A stretch of 64,000 nt of DNA from Proteus terrae (GCF_003144325.1 NZ_PENS01000009.1:146821-210820); one strand, 5' to 3'. Positions 13,992 to 23,265 are shown, counted from the first letter of the stretch. A program made the numbers and translations. The notes: a model not told the origin generated them from the letters alone.

Positions 13992-14040
13992 TTACCTGCT
14001 ATACCGTGTAAACTTCAATTTAACGGTTATAGCAGGTAAA
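13992..14040. repeat. 49-bp palindromic flanking repeat, copy 2 (right of hipBA)
   Basis: Second copy of the element at 12278-12326, in the same orientation, starting 4 bp after the hipA stop. The arms are identical to copy 1, and the 6-bp centre is TTCAAT instead of CTTAGC. Confidence 0.85.
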
Positions 14041-14391
14041 GATGATAGATGCGCATTCAACTTAGCTAATAAACTCTCTCAAAAAGAGTAAGATAAATTA
14101 CTTATCTTCTTTTATTTTTATATTATTTAATACCATTCTTTAATTAAACTATTAATAATAAATATCAAACGATGTATCTAGTTATTTTTTATTTAACCAT
14201 AGATCAAATAGCGCAATCGTTTACTTTTTGCTTTTTCTATCTTGAATAAAGATCAATATATCCAACACGTATTAATACCATTATTAAATGTACTTTTTAA
14301 TGATCTAAATATAGAAAATCAGTCAATGACAATGCTAAACTTCGTTTTTAGTTAACAGGGTAAATATTCCCCTTATATTTAAGAGTCTATC
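14041..14391. other. Non-coding region between hipA and the DUF1097 gene
   Basis: A 351-bp AT-rich stretch with no convincing gene. It contains a weak hairpin AAGATAA-ATTAC-TTATCTT at 14090-14108 followed by a T-rich run, a possible hipA terminator. A 21-bp motif at 14202-14222 recurs near-exactly at 55701-55721. The rest is presumed promoter for the DUF1097 gene. Confidence 0.6.
14202..14222. repeat. 21-bp shared upstream motif, copy A
   Basis: GATCAAATAGCG, then CAATCGTTT: 19 of 21 bases match the copy at 55701-55721 upstream of the NADAR gene. A short dyad AGCG-N4-CG(T/C)T sits inside it. It lies 170 bp before the DUF1097 start. A shared regulator site is the simplest reading, unproven. 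Confidence 0.5.
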
Positions 14392-14856
14392 GTGAGAACG
14401 CTTTATTTTACTGCGCTGACAACTGGCATTCTTTCTGCCATTTGGGCATTTGTGGCTAATCAATTTGGCTTATTAAGCTGGGCTGGCTTTTTGGGTTGCA
14501 CCGCCTATTTTGCTTATCCTAAAGAAGGTATTAAAGGATTAGCTGTCACTATGGCTACCATTATGAGTGGCGTGATTTGGGCATTGGCGATTATTTACGG
14601 TAGCCAAGTCTTTAGTGATATTTCTATTTTTGGCTATGCTGTCACTGGTGTTATTGCCTTTGTGATGTGTATTCAAGCTAAAAGTGTACTACTTGCTTAT
14701 ATTCCCGGCACCTTTATTGGAGCATGCACTATATTTGCCGCTCAAGGGGATCTTTCTCAAACCATCCCTTCATTAATTGTCGGTGTTTTATTTGGTTATG
14801 CCATGAAAATGAGTGGGCTTTGGATTGCGAATAAATCACAAAAAAATGTAATTTAA
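14392..14856 (+). CDS. DUF1097 family inner-membrane protein (YcdZ-like)
   Basis: Small integral membrane protein of 154 residues with about five hydrophobic segments: LYFTALTTGILSAIWAFVAN, LSWAGFLGCTAYFAY, GLAVTMATIMSGVIWALAIIYG, IFGYAVTGVIAFVMCIQA and the C-terminal IVGVLFGYAMKMSG. The N-terminal pattern WAGFLGCTAYFAYPKEGIKGL resembles DUF1097 proteins such as E. coli YcdZ, whose role is unknown. The start is GTG at 14392; the upstream ribosome site is weak. It is a single-gene unit closed by a clear terminator. The upstream region holds a motif shared with the 55.8-kb NADAR gene. Confidence 0.75.
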   Translation: MRTLYFTALTTGILSAIWAFVANQFGLLSWAGFLGCTAYFAYPKEGIKGLAVTMATIMSGVIWALAIIYGSQVFSDISIFGYAVTGVIAFVMCIQAKSVLLAYIPGTFIGACTIFAAQGDLSQTIPSLIVGVLFGYAMKMSGLWIANKSQKNVI

Positions 14857-14871
14857 TTTTTTTATCATATA

Positions 14872-14915
14872 AATAAAAAGCGGTACGCATAATAAGTATT
14901 GCTTTTTATTTTTCT
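14872..14915 (+). terminator. Intrinsic terminator after the DUF1097 gene
   Basis: A perfect 10-bp stem AATAAAAAGC/GCTTTTTATT (14872-14881, 14901-14910), a 19-nt loop and a following T-rich run. Confidence 0.75.
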
Positions 14916-15019
14916 TCTATTTTCTTTTTCCATATATTACTAACAAACTTTGAAATTGTAGTTATTTATCTATTGAGTCAAAAAGGAGGTTCTCAACTTC
15001 AGTAAAAAGGAATATAGAA

Positions 15020-15949
15020 ATGACATCCCCAAAATCGACAGATTACAACATTATCGTCATGTCTGACCCTCAACCTTGGCGACTAGATCTAGATAATAAC
15101 GACCCCAATAATGACCAAGATCGTTGGGAGTCTACCGTTAGAAAAGTCAGAGATAGCATCAAATTATTACACCATGAAAAATCATTTGCTTTTGGCATTA
15201 TCAATGGTGATTTAACCGAATTTGGTCGTCGTTACCAACGAGAAAGTTTTCGTTCTCTTTTTGCCCCATCCCCATTAGGATTTAACACCTATGTCGGCCT
15301 TGGTAACCATGACTATCAAAATAATGTTGGTGATTGCGCTGAGCCGGGTAATTCTGATTACAGTATGAATGCCTGTGCTCGTGGCATGGTATTTGATATG
15401 CACTACCGTATTGAAGAATATCAACATTATGCAACATCTGAAAACTTTAAAGCTGATAGTAGCGAATATTCCGGCAGTAAAGCTTATTCTTGGGACTATG
15501 GTGATATTCATTTTGTACAATTACAAAACTATCCTACCTATCATGTTGTACTTGATCACTGGGCCGCATCCACAATTACAGTCACCGATTCAATTGATTG
15601 GTTAGAAAAAGATTTAATTCAAGCACGAAATCGTAATAAAACCATCGTGTTAAACTTTCATGATGGTAACCAACACTTTCCTGAAAACTCTTCACAAGAG
15701 GAACTCTCATTCTTTAAATACATGCTTGAGCATTATGGTGTAAAAGCTGTATTTGTTGGTCATACCCATTATGTTGGGCAGGATAATCTCTATGGGAAAA
15801 GTGAGATCTTTGGTGATATTCCTGTTTATAACAGTGGCGCTTTATTTAAAGGTGATTACTTAGCTGTCGGCATCCGGGGCTCTCAATTTTCTATTGCGGT
15901 TTATAACGGATTATCAGGACAACCCAAGTTAATCGAGCATTGGAATTAG
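15020..15949 (+). CDS. Calcineurin-like metallophosphoesterase paired with Cry-like protein
   Basis: Predicted di-metal phosphoesterase of 309 residues with no signal peptide or membrane segment. Family motifs in order: VMSDPQPW (the usual DxH is DPQ), NGDLTEFG (GD), GLGNHDYQ (GNHD), a late LNFHDGN histidine and VGHTHYVGQ (GHxH). The canonical five-motif set is therefore present with a Gln at one ligand position, a variant found in some subfamilies. It has a good start with AAAAGGA upstream at 15005-15011. It is followed after only 21 bp by the Cry-like gene on the same strand and is probably cotranscribed. The substrate is unknown. A role in processing, protecting or potentiating the partner protein is inference only. 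Confidence 0.85.
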   Translation: MTSPKSTDYNIIVMSDPQPWRLDLDNNDPNNDQDRWESTVRKVRDSIKLLHHEKSFAFGIINGDLTEFGRRYQRESFRSLFAPSPLGFNTYVGLGNHDYQNNVGDCAEPGNSDYSMNACARGMVFDMHYRIEEYQHYATSENFKADSSEYSGSKAYSWDYGDIHFVQLQNYPTYHVVLDHWAASTITVTDSIDWLEKDLIQARNRNKTIVLNFHDGNQHFPENSSQEELSFFKYMLEHYGVKAVFVGHTHYVGQDNLYGKSEIFGDIPVYNSGALFKGDYLAVGIRGSQFSIAVYNGLSGQPKLIEHWN

Positions 15950-15970
15950 TGCAAACAAGGAATCTCAGTT

Positions 15971-17932
15971 ATGAATTTAAACCCATTAAAAATCGCCATG
16001 AGTCCGTCATCATTACCCGCTACACAGCCATTACATTGTATCGATTATCAAGAATTACAAGATGGTATGTTAGACATGATTAATCGTAACAGTAATGTAT
16101 TGCCTACAATTGTAGATAAATTTAATGAACAAGATCCACTCAATGCCCCCATTATTGTCGGGCAAACAGTTATTGGACATATTATTGGCTTAGTACCTAT
16201 TGTTGGTGGTGTATTATCCAAAGTCACTGCAGCGCTCTTTAATATGATGAATAAAAATATGAAAGATAGATCACTCGCTGAGCAGATTATTGAACATGTC
16301 TCTCATATTATTGATGCAAAAATTACTGACAATAATGTCAAAATTATCAAGTTAACTACGGAAGGAATTTCTGATGTTTACCAACTATTTTCTGATACTC
16401 TCTCCCGTTATCTTGATCATAACGCGAATTATTCTGAGCAACAAAAAAAAGACTTACAAGAACAAGTACTAAACCGTTTCGATGATGTTATTACGACGGT
16501 TGTTTCTCAACAACCGCTGGTTTTAAATTTAGCACAATCAGCAGGACTCCCTTTTTACTGTCACTGTTGCGCACTTTTTGTTGCAGCACACTGCGATATT
16601 CTAACCAATAAAGATAGCCTAGGATTAAGTGATAATTACTTTAAAAGTAATCTAAGAACATTAAGAGAAAGTATAGATAAGTTTAATCGTGAAATTCATA
16701 CTGCAATTTATCAGCAAACCTCTGGGATATTTAAAGATGATTACAATAAAAGTAATACTTTTTTATCTGGTATCTATACCTCCGGCCTCTCTTTTTATCA
16801 GGCTTGGGTAAAACGCAGTTTTGCCATTGAGTTAAATACTCCATTTTCTCGCTGGAATAGCTTAGAGTTATATGGAAACGACTATAGTCATGATCCCAAA
16901 ATCAGTTATTACAACGCTTATTTTGATATAGGAAAAGACATATTATACCGAACATCAATGTTGCAAAGTATCGAAACGTATTCCCATATTGATGCCATTA
17001 TTCGCATTAAACACAACTATTTCAGCGTTGAAAAAGTAGCTGATAGTTTTCAATATGAAGGCTGTTATGGTGTGACGGGTGATAATCAAGATGTCGTAAA
17101 AACAAAAACATTCTTCACACCTGATAGTAATAAAGCCTATTTATCGCCCTCTCAAATTTTACCTTCTGTTCGCTATATTTCTGATACACCTTGGGGCGCT
17201 TTACATTATATGGTGCTTGATGATGTAAATAATAATAGCTTTACTCTTGGACAAGGTAACAGAGAGAACAAATCCTATCTCAATATTCCAGGTTACTGTT
17301 TTAATGGTGTAAACCTTTATTTAAGCCGACATAATGGTAAACAATGCCATGATGATTCTGGTGCTTGGCTAACAGAGTCAGCACCAATATTTCGTTTTTA
17401 TGATGGCTATGCATCTCTTTTATTAGAAATTGAAAACCATTTACCTGTACCGCAAAAAAGCTATGAGTTAGATTTAAATCATGGGTTTGATACAAAGTTA
17501 AGTAACGCCCAATCTGGTTATAGCGATATGCTGGTAGGTAAAAACTGTATTTTATTAAATCAAGATGCTTATTTCTGCTTACCTTCAGAAGAACCCATAG
17601 GTAAAGCCAACTCCGCCCAGAAGATAAAAATATTATTACAGTGTGCAGCTGAAAGCGAACAACAATTATCAGTATTTATAAGAACGGGTAACGCGATTAA
17701 TGGTTCATTGATTGCCTCAAACGAGTTTTCTCTTATGCTTAACCAAGACAATATTATTTATAATATAAAACCGTTACTTAATCACCCTATCACAAATAAT
17801 AAAGCCTATTTTCGTACCTATCAGCTTGAATTAGATTGTTCATTTACTCATGAGAATGAATCAAATCTTTATTTCTATTTACACTTTTCTAAACCGAATA
17901 CGGTATTAGCAGATATTACTGTTATGTTCTAA
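15971..17932 (+). CDS. Cry-like (three-domain delta-endotoxin-like) protein
   Basis: A 653-residue protein without a recognisable signal peptide. The N-terminal ~285 residues look like a helical pore-forming bundle. They include a hydrophobic helix IIVGQTVIGHIIGLVPIVGG at 61-80, and GLPFYCHCCALFVAAHCDIL at 192-211, which resembles conserved block 1 (helix 5) of Bacillus Cry toxins. FYQAWVKRSFAIELNTPFSRW follows near 275-295, like the end of Cry domain I. The rest is beta-rich with many aromatic residues, consistent with Cry domains II and III. AAGGA precedes the ATG by 10 nt. It is the second gene after the metallophosphoesterase and ends at a strong terminator. The Cry assignment rests on motif recognition, not a search. 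A different helical-bundle toxin such as a PirB-type protein is the main alternative. Confidence 0.65.
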   Translation: MNLNPLKIAMSPSSLPATQPLHCIDYQELQDGMLDMINRNSNVLPTIVDKFNEQDPLNAPIIVGQTVIGHIIGLVPIVGGVLSKVTAALFNMMNKNMKDRSLAEQIIEHVSHIIDAKITDNNVKIIKLTTEGISDVYQLFSDTLSRYLDHNANYSEQQKKDLQEQVLNRFDDVITTVVSQQPLVLNLAQSAGLPFYCHCCALFVAAHCDILTNKDSLGLSDNYFKSNLRTLRESIDKFNREIHTAIYQQTSGIFKDDYNKSNTFLSGIYTSGLSFYQAWVKRSFAIELNTPFSRWNSLELYGNDYSHDPKISYYNAYFDIGKDILYRTSMLQSIETYSHIDAIIRIKHNYFSVEKVADSFQYEGCYGVTGDNQDVVKTKTFFTPDSNKAYLSPSQILPSVRYISDTPWGALHYMVLDDVNNNSFTLGQGNRENKSYLNIPGYCFNGVNLYLSRHNGKQCHDDSGAWLTESAPIFRFYDGYASLLLEIENHLPVPQKSYELDLNHGFDTKLSNAQSGYSDMLVGKNCILLNQDAYFCLPSEEPIGKANSAQKIKILLQCAAESEQQLSVFIRTGNAINGSLIASNEFSLMLNQDNIIYNIKPLLNHPITNNKAYFRTYQLELDCSFTHENESNLYFYLHFSKPNTVLADITVMF

Positions 17933-17945
17933 TAATTGTTCCTAA

Positions 17946-17980
17946 AAAACACCTAAGTACGATGTAAACTTAGGTGTTTT
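17946..17980. terminator. Bidirectional terminator after the Cry-like gene
   Basis: A perfect 13-bp stem AAAACACCTAAGT/ACTTAGGTGTTTT with a 9-nt loop. It lies between the rightward toxin operon and the leftward tonB, so it can serve both. Confidence 0.88.
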
Positions 17981-17989
17981 AGACAAACC

Positions 17990-18790
17990 TCAATTTAATT
18001 CGAAATCTAATGAAACAATCAAAGGGTTCAATAAGTTTTCGGGTTTAGGACCTATGGGTTTTACGCGTTTAACCGCAGCAATAGCCGCATTATCAAGAGA
18101 AGAAATACCAGAAGTACTTTCTATCTCAACCCTTGAAATCGCACCTTCAGATGTGAGTGAAAAAGTCACCACCACCTGACCTTCATGTTGCATACGACGT
18201 GCTTGTGATGGGTAACGTTTATGACGCTCTATTTCTCGACGCAGTGAGCTAAGGTAGTGATTATCAGATTCGCCTTGCCCTATCCCTTTCTCGCTTAATG
18301 CATGACTTCTTCCTGCTAACGAGCTTGCCGTATATTGCGTTAAACTTTCTGCCGATGCATCTGATGTCGTTTGCGCTATTTGGCTTTCTAAATCACGTTG
18401 TTCTGTCGGCTCTACTTTTTCTTGCACCACCTGTTTTTTTACGGGTGTAATTTGTTTTGGTTTTAGAGGTATGGGTTTTTCTTTTATTTTTTCAGGAGGC
18501 TTTTTTTGTACTTCAACAAATTCGCCTTGTTGAGCGCTCGGTAAAATAATAGCCGTATCCTGAGATCCAATTTCTTCAATAGGCTCGGGTACCACTGTAG
18601 ATTGTTGAGGCGGTGAAAATACCACTTGGTAAACGGATAATGTATTTTCTTGTCGCTGATGAATATGGTGTGCACTTTCTGTCATAGAAAGTGAACGCAA
18701 CACCCAACTTAATATAGCGATATAAACTAACGATATGCCAATCAGCCAATAATAAATATTAAACGGATGCCTGACAGAAAGTGCCAACAT
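17990..18790 (-). CDS. TonB-family energy transducer of the haem cluster
   Basis: Couples the inner-membrane proton motive force (with ExbB/ExbD, not in the window) to the outer-membrane receptor. In its 266 residues it has one N-terminal membrane anchor (FNIYYWLIGISLVYIAILSWVL), a Pro/Lys-rich periplasmic linker (KPPEKIKEKPIPLKPKQITP, about 95-115), and a C-terminal TonB domain with RREIERHKRYPSQARRMQHEGQ and VTFSLTSEGAISRVEI. It starts 27 bp after the receptor gene, so it is a dedicated, operon-encoded TonB comparable to HasB, not the housekeeping TonB. Both domains are intact. Confidence 0.9.
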   Translation of the reverse strand: MLALSVRHPFNIYYWLIGISLVYIAILSWVLRSLSMTESAHHIHQRQENTLSVYQVVFSPPQQSTVVPEPIEEIGSQDTAIILPSAQQGEFVEVQKKPPEKIKEKPIPLKPKQITPVKKQVVQEKVEPTEQRDLESQIAQTTSDASAESLTQYTASSLAGRSHALSEKGIGQGESDNHYLSSLRREIERHKRYPSQARRMQHEGQVVVTFSLTSEGAISRVEIESTSGISSLDNAAIAAVKRVKPIGPKPENLLNPLIVSLDFELN

Positions 18791-18817
18791 AAATAAAAGC
18801 TCCTTACTCTCTTTTAA

Positions 18818-21800
18818 TTAAAATTGTGCAGTCACACCTAATCGGAATGTTCTTCCCGGCGCAGGCATACCTGATCGCGTTAAAGGATCAATGTAGTATT
18901 CGTTTAATAAATTACTGCCCGTTATTTCAAAAGATAAATTAGAGCTATATTGATAGTTAATGTAAGCATCAACGGTAAAGACTTTTGCCCAACGCATTGG
19001 GTTGTTATTTCTGCCATACATTTCTCGTGGTAATTTTTCTTTTAGCCATTTTTCATCTTTATTTTCCACTTCTGATGAATAAAGCCAGCGACTACCAATT
19101 TCTAATTTATTATCTAACCAACGAGTACCTAAATGTAAATTAACCGAATATTTAGGTTGAAGAGAGGTACGTAAAAAACCACCAGGATAACCGCCCGTCA
19201 TACACTCTTTAATACCCAAGAAACCAAATGGATCGTAGTTACTAAAAGCATTTTTATCACATACTTTATTTTTATGACTATAAACTAAAGCCGTATCCAT
19301 AAAAATAAAGCCATTATCAAAGCGAGCTTGAACCTCTAACCCCTCTAATATTTGCTTTTCAAATTGCCTAATTTGCCAATTCGCATCTCTATCAAACACA
19401 TTTTCAATATTGGTACGAAAATAATTAATTTTAATATCGGCATGGCGATCCACATTAAGCCAATCAGTCAAATCAAACACAACACCTAACTCAGCACTTT
19501 TCGCACGCTCGGGTTTTAATTTAAAACCGTAATAACGCGCTTTTGACCCAGAAAAACCACTGGTGTCTTCAAATAAACTAGGTAACCTTAGTTGCTCGGT
19601 ATAACGTCCATAAAAACGCAATATATCGTTGGCATATATCGTCGCAGACACTAAGGGTGAAAATGCGCCATGATGATAGCTGGCCTCTGGTGCAAAACTA
19701 TCTTTATCATCATCAAGATAAATAGGTATTGGATTAGAAACGCCCATTTCATATTTATTAACTAATTCACCTGTAATTGGATCAGGTACTTTTTCATTAA
19801 TATTAATATAACCGTTTAACAAAATATTATTGCTTTTTAATAACTCTCCATATTCATCAAAACCCCAATATAATAACTCTGTTTTCATTGGTCTCATAGT
19901 AGTAGAGTTGAAAACAACATTTCCATTCTCATCACGGAGATATGTTCTATTTTCAAAATGCATTTGTTTTGAGATTTTTATTTTACGATTAATTTCTTTT
20001 TTTATATTATCAGGTAGTTTTTCATACTCTGGATGAGTTAATTTATACGCTTGTACTATCCTTCTTTTTTCTCTAAGTTCAGGATCTCTTATTACTCTTT
20101 TATATTTTTCTGGTAACTGTTGTTCCGTAATTCCACATAGAGTGCCAACTAAATAACACTCTTCCTGTGTCAATGTTCTTTTATAACTTACTATATATCC
20201 TCTAATAGAGGGAGTTTTCTCATAACCTTTTACGTTATTCCTTCGCTTATTATTTAAAAAAGTATCTGTTAAATGATAATAATGGTATTTCCCACCCGCA
20301 GTAATGGCTAACCAAGAAAGTGGCTTCCAATCTGTGGAAAGGGCTAAATTAATTTCATGACGCTGCCCTGCTCGCCCTGAGGTAACAAAATCAAGTCCTG
20401 TAGGTACTTCCAATTCATCACTGTCTAATTTTTCAAATTGATAATTACTAGAAAATGAAATAGAAAATTGAGGTGATAATTTAAATATCGAAGATAAATC
20501 CACGCCATAGCGGTTATTCTCTTGATAAAGAGATGCTGTATCAATAAAACGGGTATCTACTTTTGCATCCCATTTAGATAAATACCGTTCTTCATAATCA
20601 ACCTCCTTTGAGACTCTGGGTTCACCACCACGAGTATTCGTATGCCCAGAAGTTAAATTACCCCATAAACGTAACAGTACATCCGCTTGCTTATCTTCTG
20701 GTTTCCACTGATAAGTTAATATTCCCGCCTGTTGATTAATCGTTGCTAATGGCCATTGAGTCACGACATTTTTTTCGTAACGAGCCCACTCTAATCTCAG
20801 AGGCATAATATCGCCAAACAGTAAGTCTGTGTATCGATAGTTAATTGAAAAACGATGTGTTGATTCAGGGAATAATGTTCCTTTTACTAAAAAGGAACGA
20901 TTACGACTGGAGGTATTAGGGACTTCATTTCCAGGACGATAAATATGAGCAATAAAAGGAACATAAGGCGTTAGCCTTAATTTATAATCAATAGAATGGA
21001 TTGCCTTCATATCATCCGTTTCTAGATAAGCTTTTGTATTTCTTTTTCCTGCTAAATAATTTCCTTTTTCTCGTAATGCATAAGCAAATAATAAATTAAA
21101 TTTTTCTTCTTCAAAACCAACCCCAAGTCGAAATGAGTGGTCATGAAAATTCCAATCTTTATTTTTTTGAGGTGTTATTTCTAAAGCAGGATCAACGACC
21201 CTTGAACCATGATGATAGAAATAAGGATAATTGCGATAATCTCCGAGCATATCTAAATAGACTTCTTTATATCGTGTGGAGTTATTACTAATATCTCCTT
21301 TAAAATTAATCCCAAAAGAATCACCTATAGGTACAATATCTCGAATATCTAAGGTTTTTATCGCAATACCGCCACCAATACCTGTTTTCATATCAGGTGT
21401 TAATGAGGGACCTTTTTCAATATAGATACTGCTAATCAGATTAGAATCAATATAGTTACGATTAGATGCACCACTATAACCTCGATAAACGGTAATTGCC
21501 TGCTCTGTCCCATCGACAGTCACAGGTATTCGGCCTTGCCCTTGAATACCTCGAATATTAGGATCAAGCGCCCCCCCATTACGCGCCTCACCACTATAAA
21601 CACCAATGGCGCTTTTTAGTAAATCAGCGGGAGAAACACCTTGATAACGCTCTAATAGCTCTTTTCCTAAATAAACATTAGAAACATCTTTTTCATATAC
21701 TTGTGAATAACCTTGTTTATCTTTTTCTTTATTATCAGAAATTTGAATATGACCAAGATCGGTTTTATCTTCTTTGGCTTGCAGATAAAAGCAAGGTGAA

Positions 21801-21862
21801 AATAGCGATAGAGAAACGAAGATTGAAACAATTTTTCGCTTTTTAAAAAGCATTACATGCAT
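18818..21862 (-). CDS. TonB-dependent haem/hemophore receptor (HphR-like)
   Basis: Outer-membrane 22-strand barrel receptor of 1014 residues with a signal peptide (FVSLSLFSPCFYLQA). The plug domain contains LLERYQGVSPADLLKSAIGVYSGEARNGGALDPNIRGIQGQGRIPVTVDGTEQ and IEKGPSL. The C-terminus ends GRTFRLGVTAQF with the barrel-targeting Phe. It resembles the TonB-dependent haemoglobin/transferrin receptor group. Extended charged extracellular loops (roughly residues 540-670) account for the large size. Its position between the Slam-like gene (41 bp upstream) and tonB (27 bp downstream) argues that its ligand is the haem-loaded hemophilin-like protein encoded at 23.5-24.2 kb. Ligand identity is inferred. 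Confidence 0.85.
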   Translation of the reverse strand: MHVMLFKKRKIVSIFVSLSLFSPCFYLQAKEDKTDLGHIQISDNKEKDKQGYSQVYEKDVSNVYLGKELLERYQGVSPADLLKSAIGVYSGEARNGGALDPNIRGIQGQGRIPVTVDGTEQAITVYRGYSGASNRNYIDSNLISSIYIEKGPSLTPDMKTGIGGGIAIKTLDIRDIVPIGDSFGINFKGDISNNSTRYKEVYLDMLGDYRNYPYFYHHGSRVVDPALEITPQKNKDWNFHDHSFRLGVGFEEEKFNLLFAYALREKGNYLAGKRNTKAYLETDDMKAIHSIDYKLRLTPYVPFIAHIYRPGNEVPNTSSRNRSFLVKGTLFPESTHRFSINYRYTDLLFGDIMPLRLEWARYEKNVVTQWPLATINQQAGILTYQWKPEDKQADVLLRLWGNLTSGHTNTRGGEPRVSKEVDYEERYLSKWDAKVDTRFIDTASLYQENNRYGVDLSSIFKLSPQFSISFSSNYQFEKLDSDELEVPTGLDFVTSGRAGQRHEINLALSTDWKPLSWLAITAGGKYHYYHLTDTFLNNKRRNNVKGYEKTPSIRGYIVSYKRTLTQEECYLVGTLCGITEQQLPEKYKRVIRDPELREKRRIVQAYKLTHPEYEKLPDNIKKEINRKIKISKQMHFENRTYLRDENGNVVFNSTTMRPMKTELLYWGFDEYGELLKSNNILLNGYININEKVPDPITGELVNKYEMGVSNPIPIYLDDDKDSFAPEASYHHGAFSPLVSATIYANDILRFYGRYTEQLRLPSLFEDTSGFSGSKARYYGFKLKPERAKSAELGVVFDLTDWLNVDRHADIKINYFRTNIENVFDRDANWQIRQFEKQILEGLEVQARFDNGFIFMDTALVYSHKNKVCDKNAFSNYDPFGFLGIKECMTGGYPGGFLRTSLQPKYSVNLHLGTRWLDNKLEIGSRWLYSSEVENKDEKWLKEKLPREMYGRNNNPMRWAKVFTVDAYINYQYSSNLSFEITGSNLLNEYYIDPLTRSGMPAPGRTFRLGVTAQF

Positions 21863-21903
21863 TGTTTTACCTATTCAATTAATAAAGGAAGTCACTTATT
21901 TAA

Positions 21904-23265
21904 TTAAAATTGTTTTTCTAATTTAAATAACACTTCATGTTGCTGATATTGATATAACCAATCCACATTGCTTAATCTTCGGGTATAACGTAACTCTATT
22001 GTGGGATAAAACCCTAAAATAAAAGGTGATTTATTTTTAATACTGGTTGTAAAAGAAATACTATTATCTTTTCTTCTCTTTTTTAATAAAGGATTATAGT
22101 TATTAAAGCATTTAAATTGATACTGTAAAAAAAGAGAAATATGCCAATTAGCTGACAATGGATAATAAATGCCAGTTTTTATACCATACAGCTGATAATT
22201 TAATAAAGTGTTTTTTTTACGATCTAACTGATAATTTAATTGATTAACTAAGTGTATTCCATTATTAAAATAATAGTTATGGTAAGCACTATAACTTACT
22301 CTCTTATCATTTAAATTATTTAACGATTTTTGATATTTCTTTATTTTATAATCCAAGCTTAAATTAATAGTTTGCTTTTTATTAATAAAATAAGAAAGCT
22401 GTGTTTCATTCCCCCATGCTTGATATTCATATTGTTCCCGTGATGATTTTATTTCGTAATAAGGTGTTATTGACCACTGATATTGAGGTTTTTGATAGCG
22501 ATAACCCAGTTGTGTATATAATGCAAAAAAATTGGCGTTACGATGAGAGTGATAATCTATATATCGAGCATAAGTATAAGAAGAAAAAGCATGGTGAGAA
22601 TAAATAATAAAAGGTTGATAAAAAGAAAAATAATGGGTAATTCCTGTAGATGCAATAGGTTTTGCACCTCTTAGCGTCGTTTTCCCTTGAGTGGATTGAG
22701 AGACAATTTTTTCAGATAAGTAAGGTGCATGATTAATATTATCGTCATAAAAAAAGCCAAGTTGATAGAAACGTTGGCCTTGAAAATAAGAGGCTAACTT
22801 AACCTTATAAAACTCAATAGACTGGATAATATCTTTAGATAAATCAACAATATTGCTCAGTTGATTAAGTTGTTGCTGTGCTTTTTTATATTCTCGTAAA
22901 TGAAAATAAAGTTGAATTAGCCCGGTTTGGGCTGGGATAAAATCGGCTTTTTGCTTAAGTTGTTGCCGATAATAAAATTCAGCGTTTAAAAAATCACCTC
23001 TGTTTTGTGCCAATAACGCCTTTGCATAATTAACAAGTAATACTTCATGTTGAGATTGTTGTTGATAATAAAGCAATAATCTTTCTGCTTTTTGCCACTG
23101 TTGTTGTTGCAAATAGTGATAAAGTTGCTGACCAATTTCAGCTGTATTCGTTGTTTCAAGATAATAAAATGGCTTGTCACGGCTCTCTTTTGCACTCCCA
23201 TTAAATGAAAATAAAATAAGCAATAAAGCCAATAATCCTCTTATTAAAGGTCGATAATAATTCAT
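21904..23265 (-). CDS. Slam-like outer-membrane translocon (type XI secretion)
   Basis: A 453-residue protein with a signal peptide (GLLALLLILFSFNGSAKE). Its N-terminal ~170 residues are TPR-like helical repeats (QQLYHYLQQQQWQKAERLLLYYQQQ, LLAQNRGDFLNAEFYYRQQLKQKADFIPAQTGLIQLYF). A C-terminal barrel of alternating Tyr/Phe-rich strands ends LFKLEKQF. This two-part layout is that of Slam/DUF560 proteins, which move TbpB-fold proteins across or onto the outer membrane. The gene directly upstream encodes such a substrate, which strengthens the call. It follows hphA after ~210 bp that contain an intrinsic terminator, so its expression is probably lower than that of the secreted substrate. Confidence 0.83.
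   Translation of the reverse strand: MNYYRPLIRGLLALLLILFSFNGSAKESRDKPFYYLETTNTAEIGQQLYHYLQQQQWQKAERLLLYYQQQSQHEVLLVNYAKALLAQNRGDFLNAEFYYRQQLKQKADFIPAQTGLIQLYFHLREYKKAQQQLNQLSNIVDLSKDIIQSIEFYKVKLASYFQGQRFYQLGFFYDDNINHAPYLSEKIVSQSTQGKTTLRGAKPIASTGITHYFSFYQPFIIYSHHAFSSYTYARYIDYHSHRNANFFALYTQLGYRYQKPQYQWSITPYYEIKSSREQYEYQAWGNETQLSYFINKKQTINLSLDYKIKKYQKSLNNLNDKRVSYSAYHNYYFNNGIHLVNQLNYQLDRKKNTLLNYQLYGIKTGIYYPLSANWHISLFLQYQFKCFNNYNPLLKKRRKDNSISFTTSIKNKSPFILGFYPTIELRYTRRLSNVDWLYQYQQHEVLFKLEKQF

Noticed and set aside
12278..14040. Repeats around hipBA as a CRISPR array or integron attC sites
   Set aside because: Only two long copies plus short iterons, no spacers of uniform size, no cas or integrase gene, and no attC R/L core sequences.
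15275..15605. Frames overlapping the phosphoesterase gene on both strands
   Set aside because: The phosphoesterase frame carries all catalytic motifs; the others have none.
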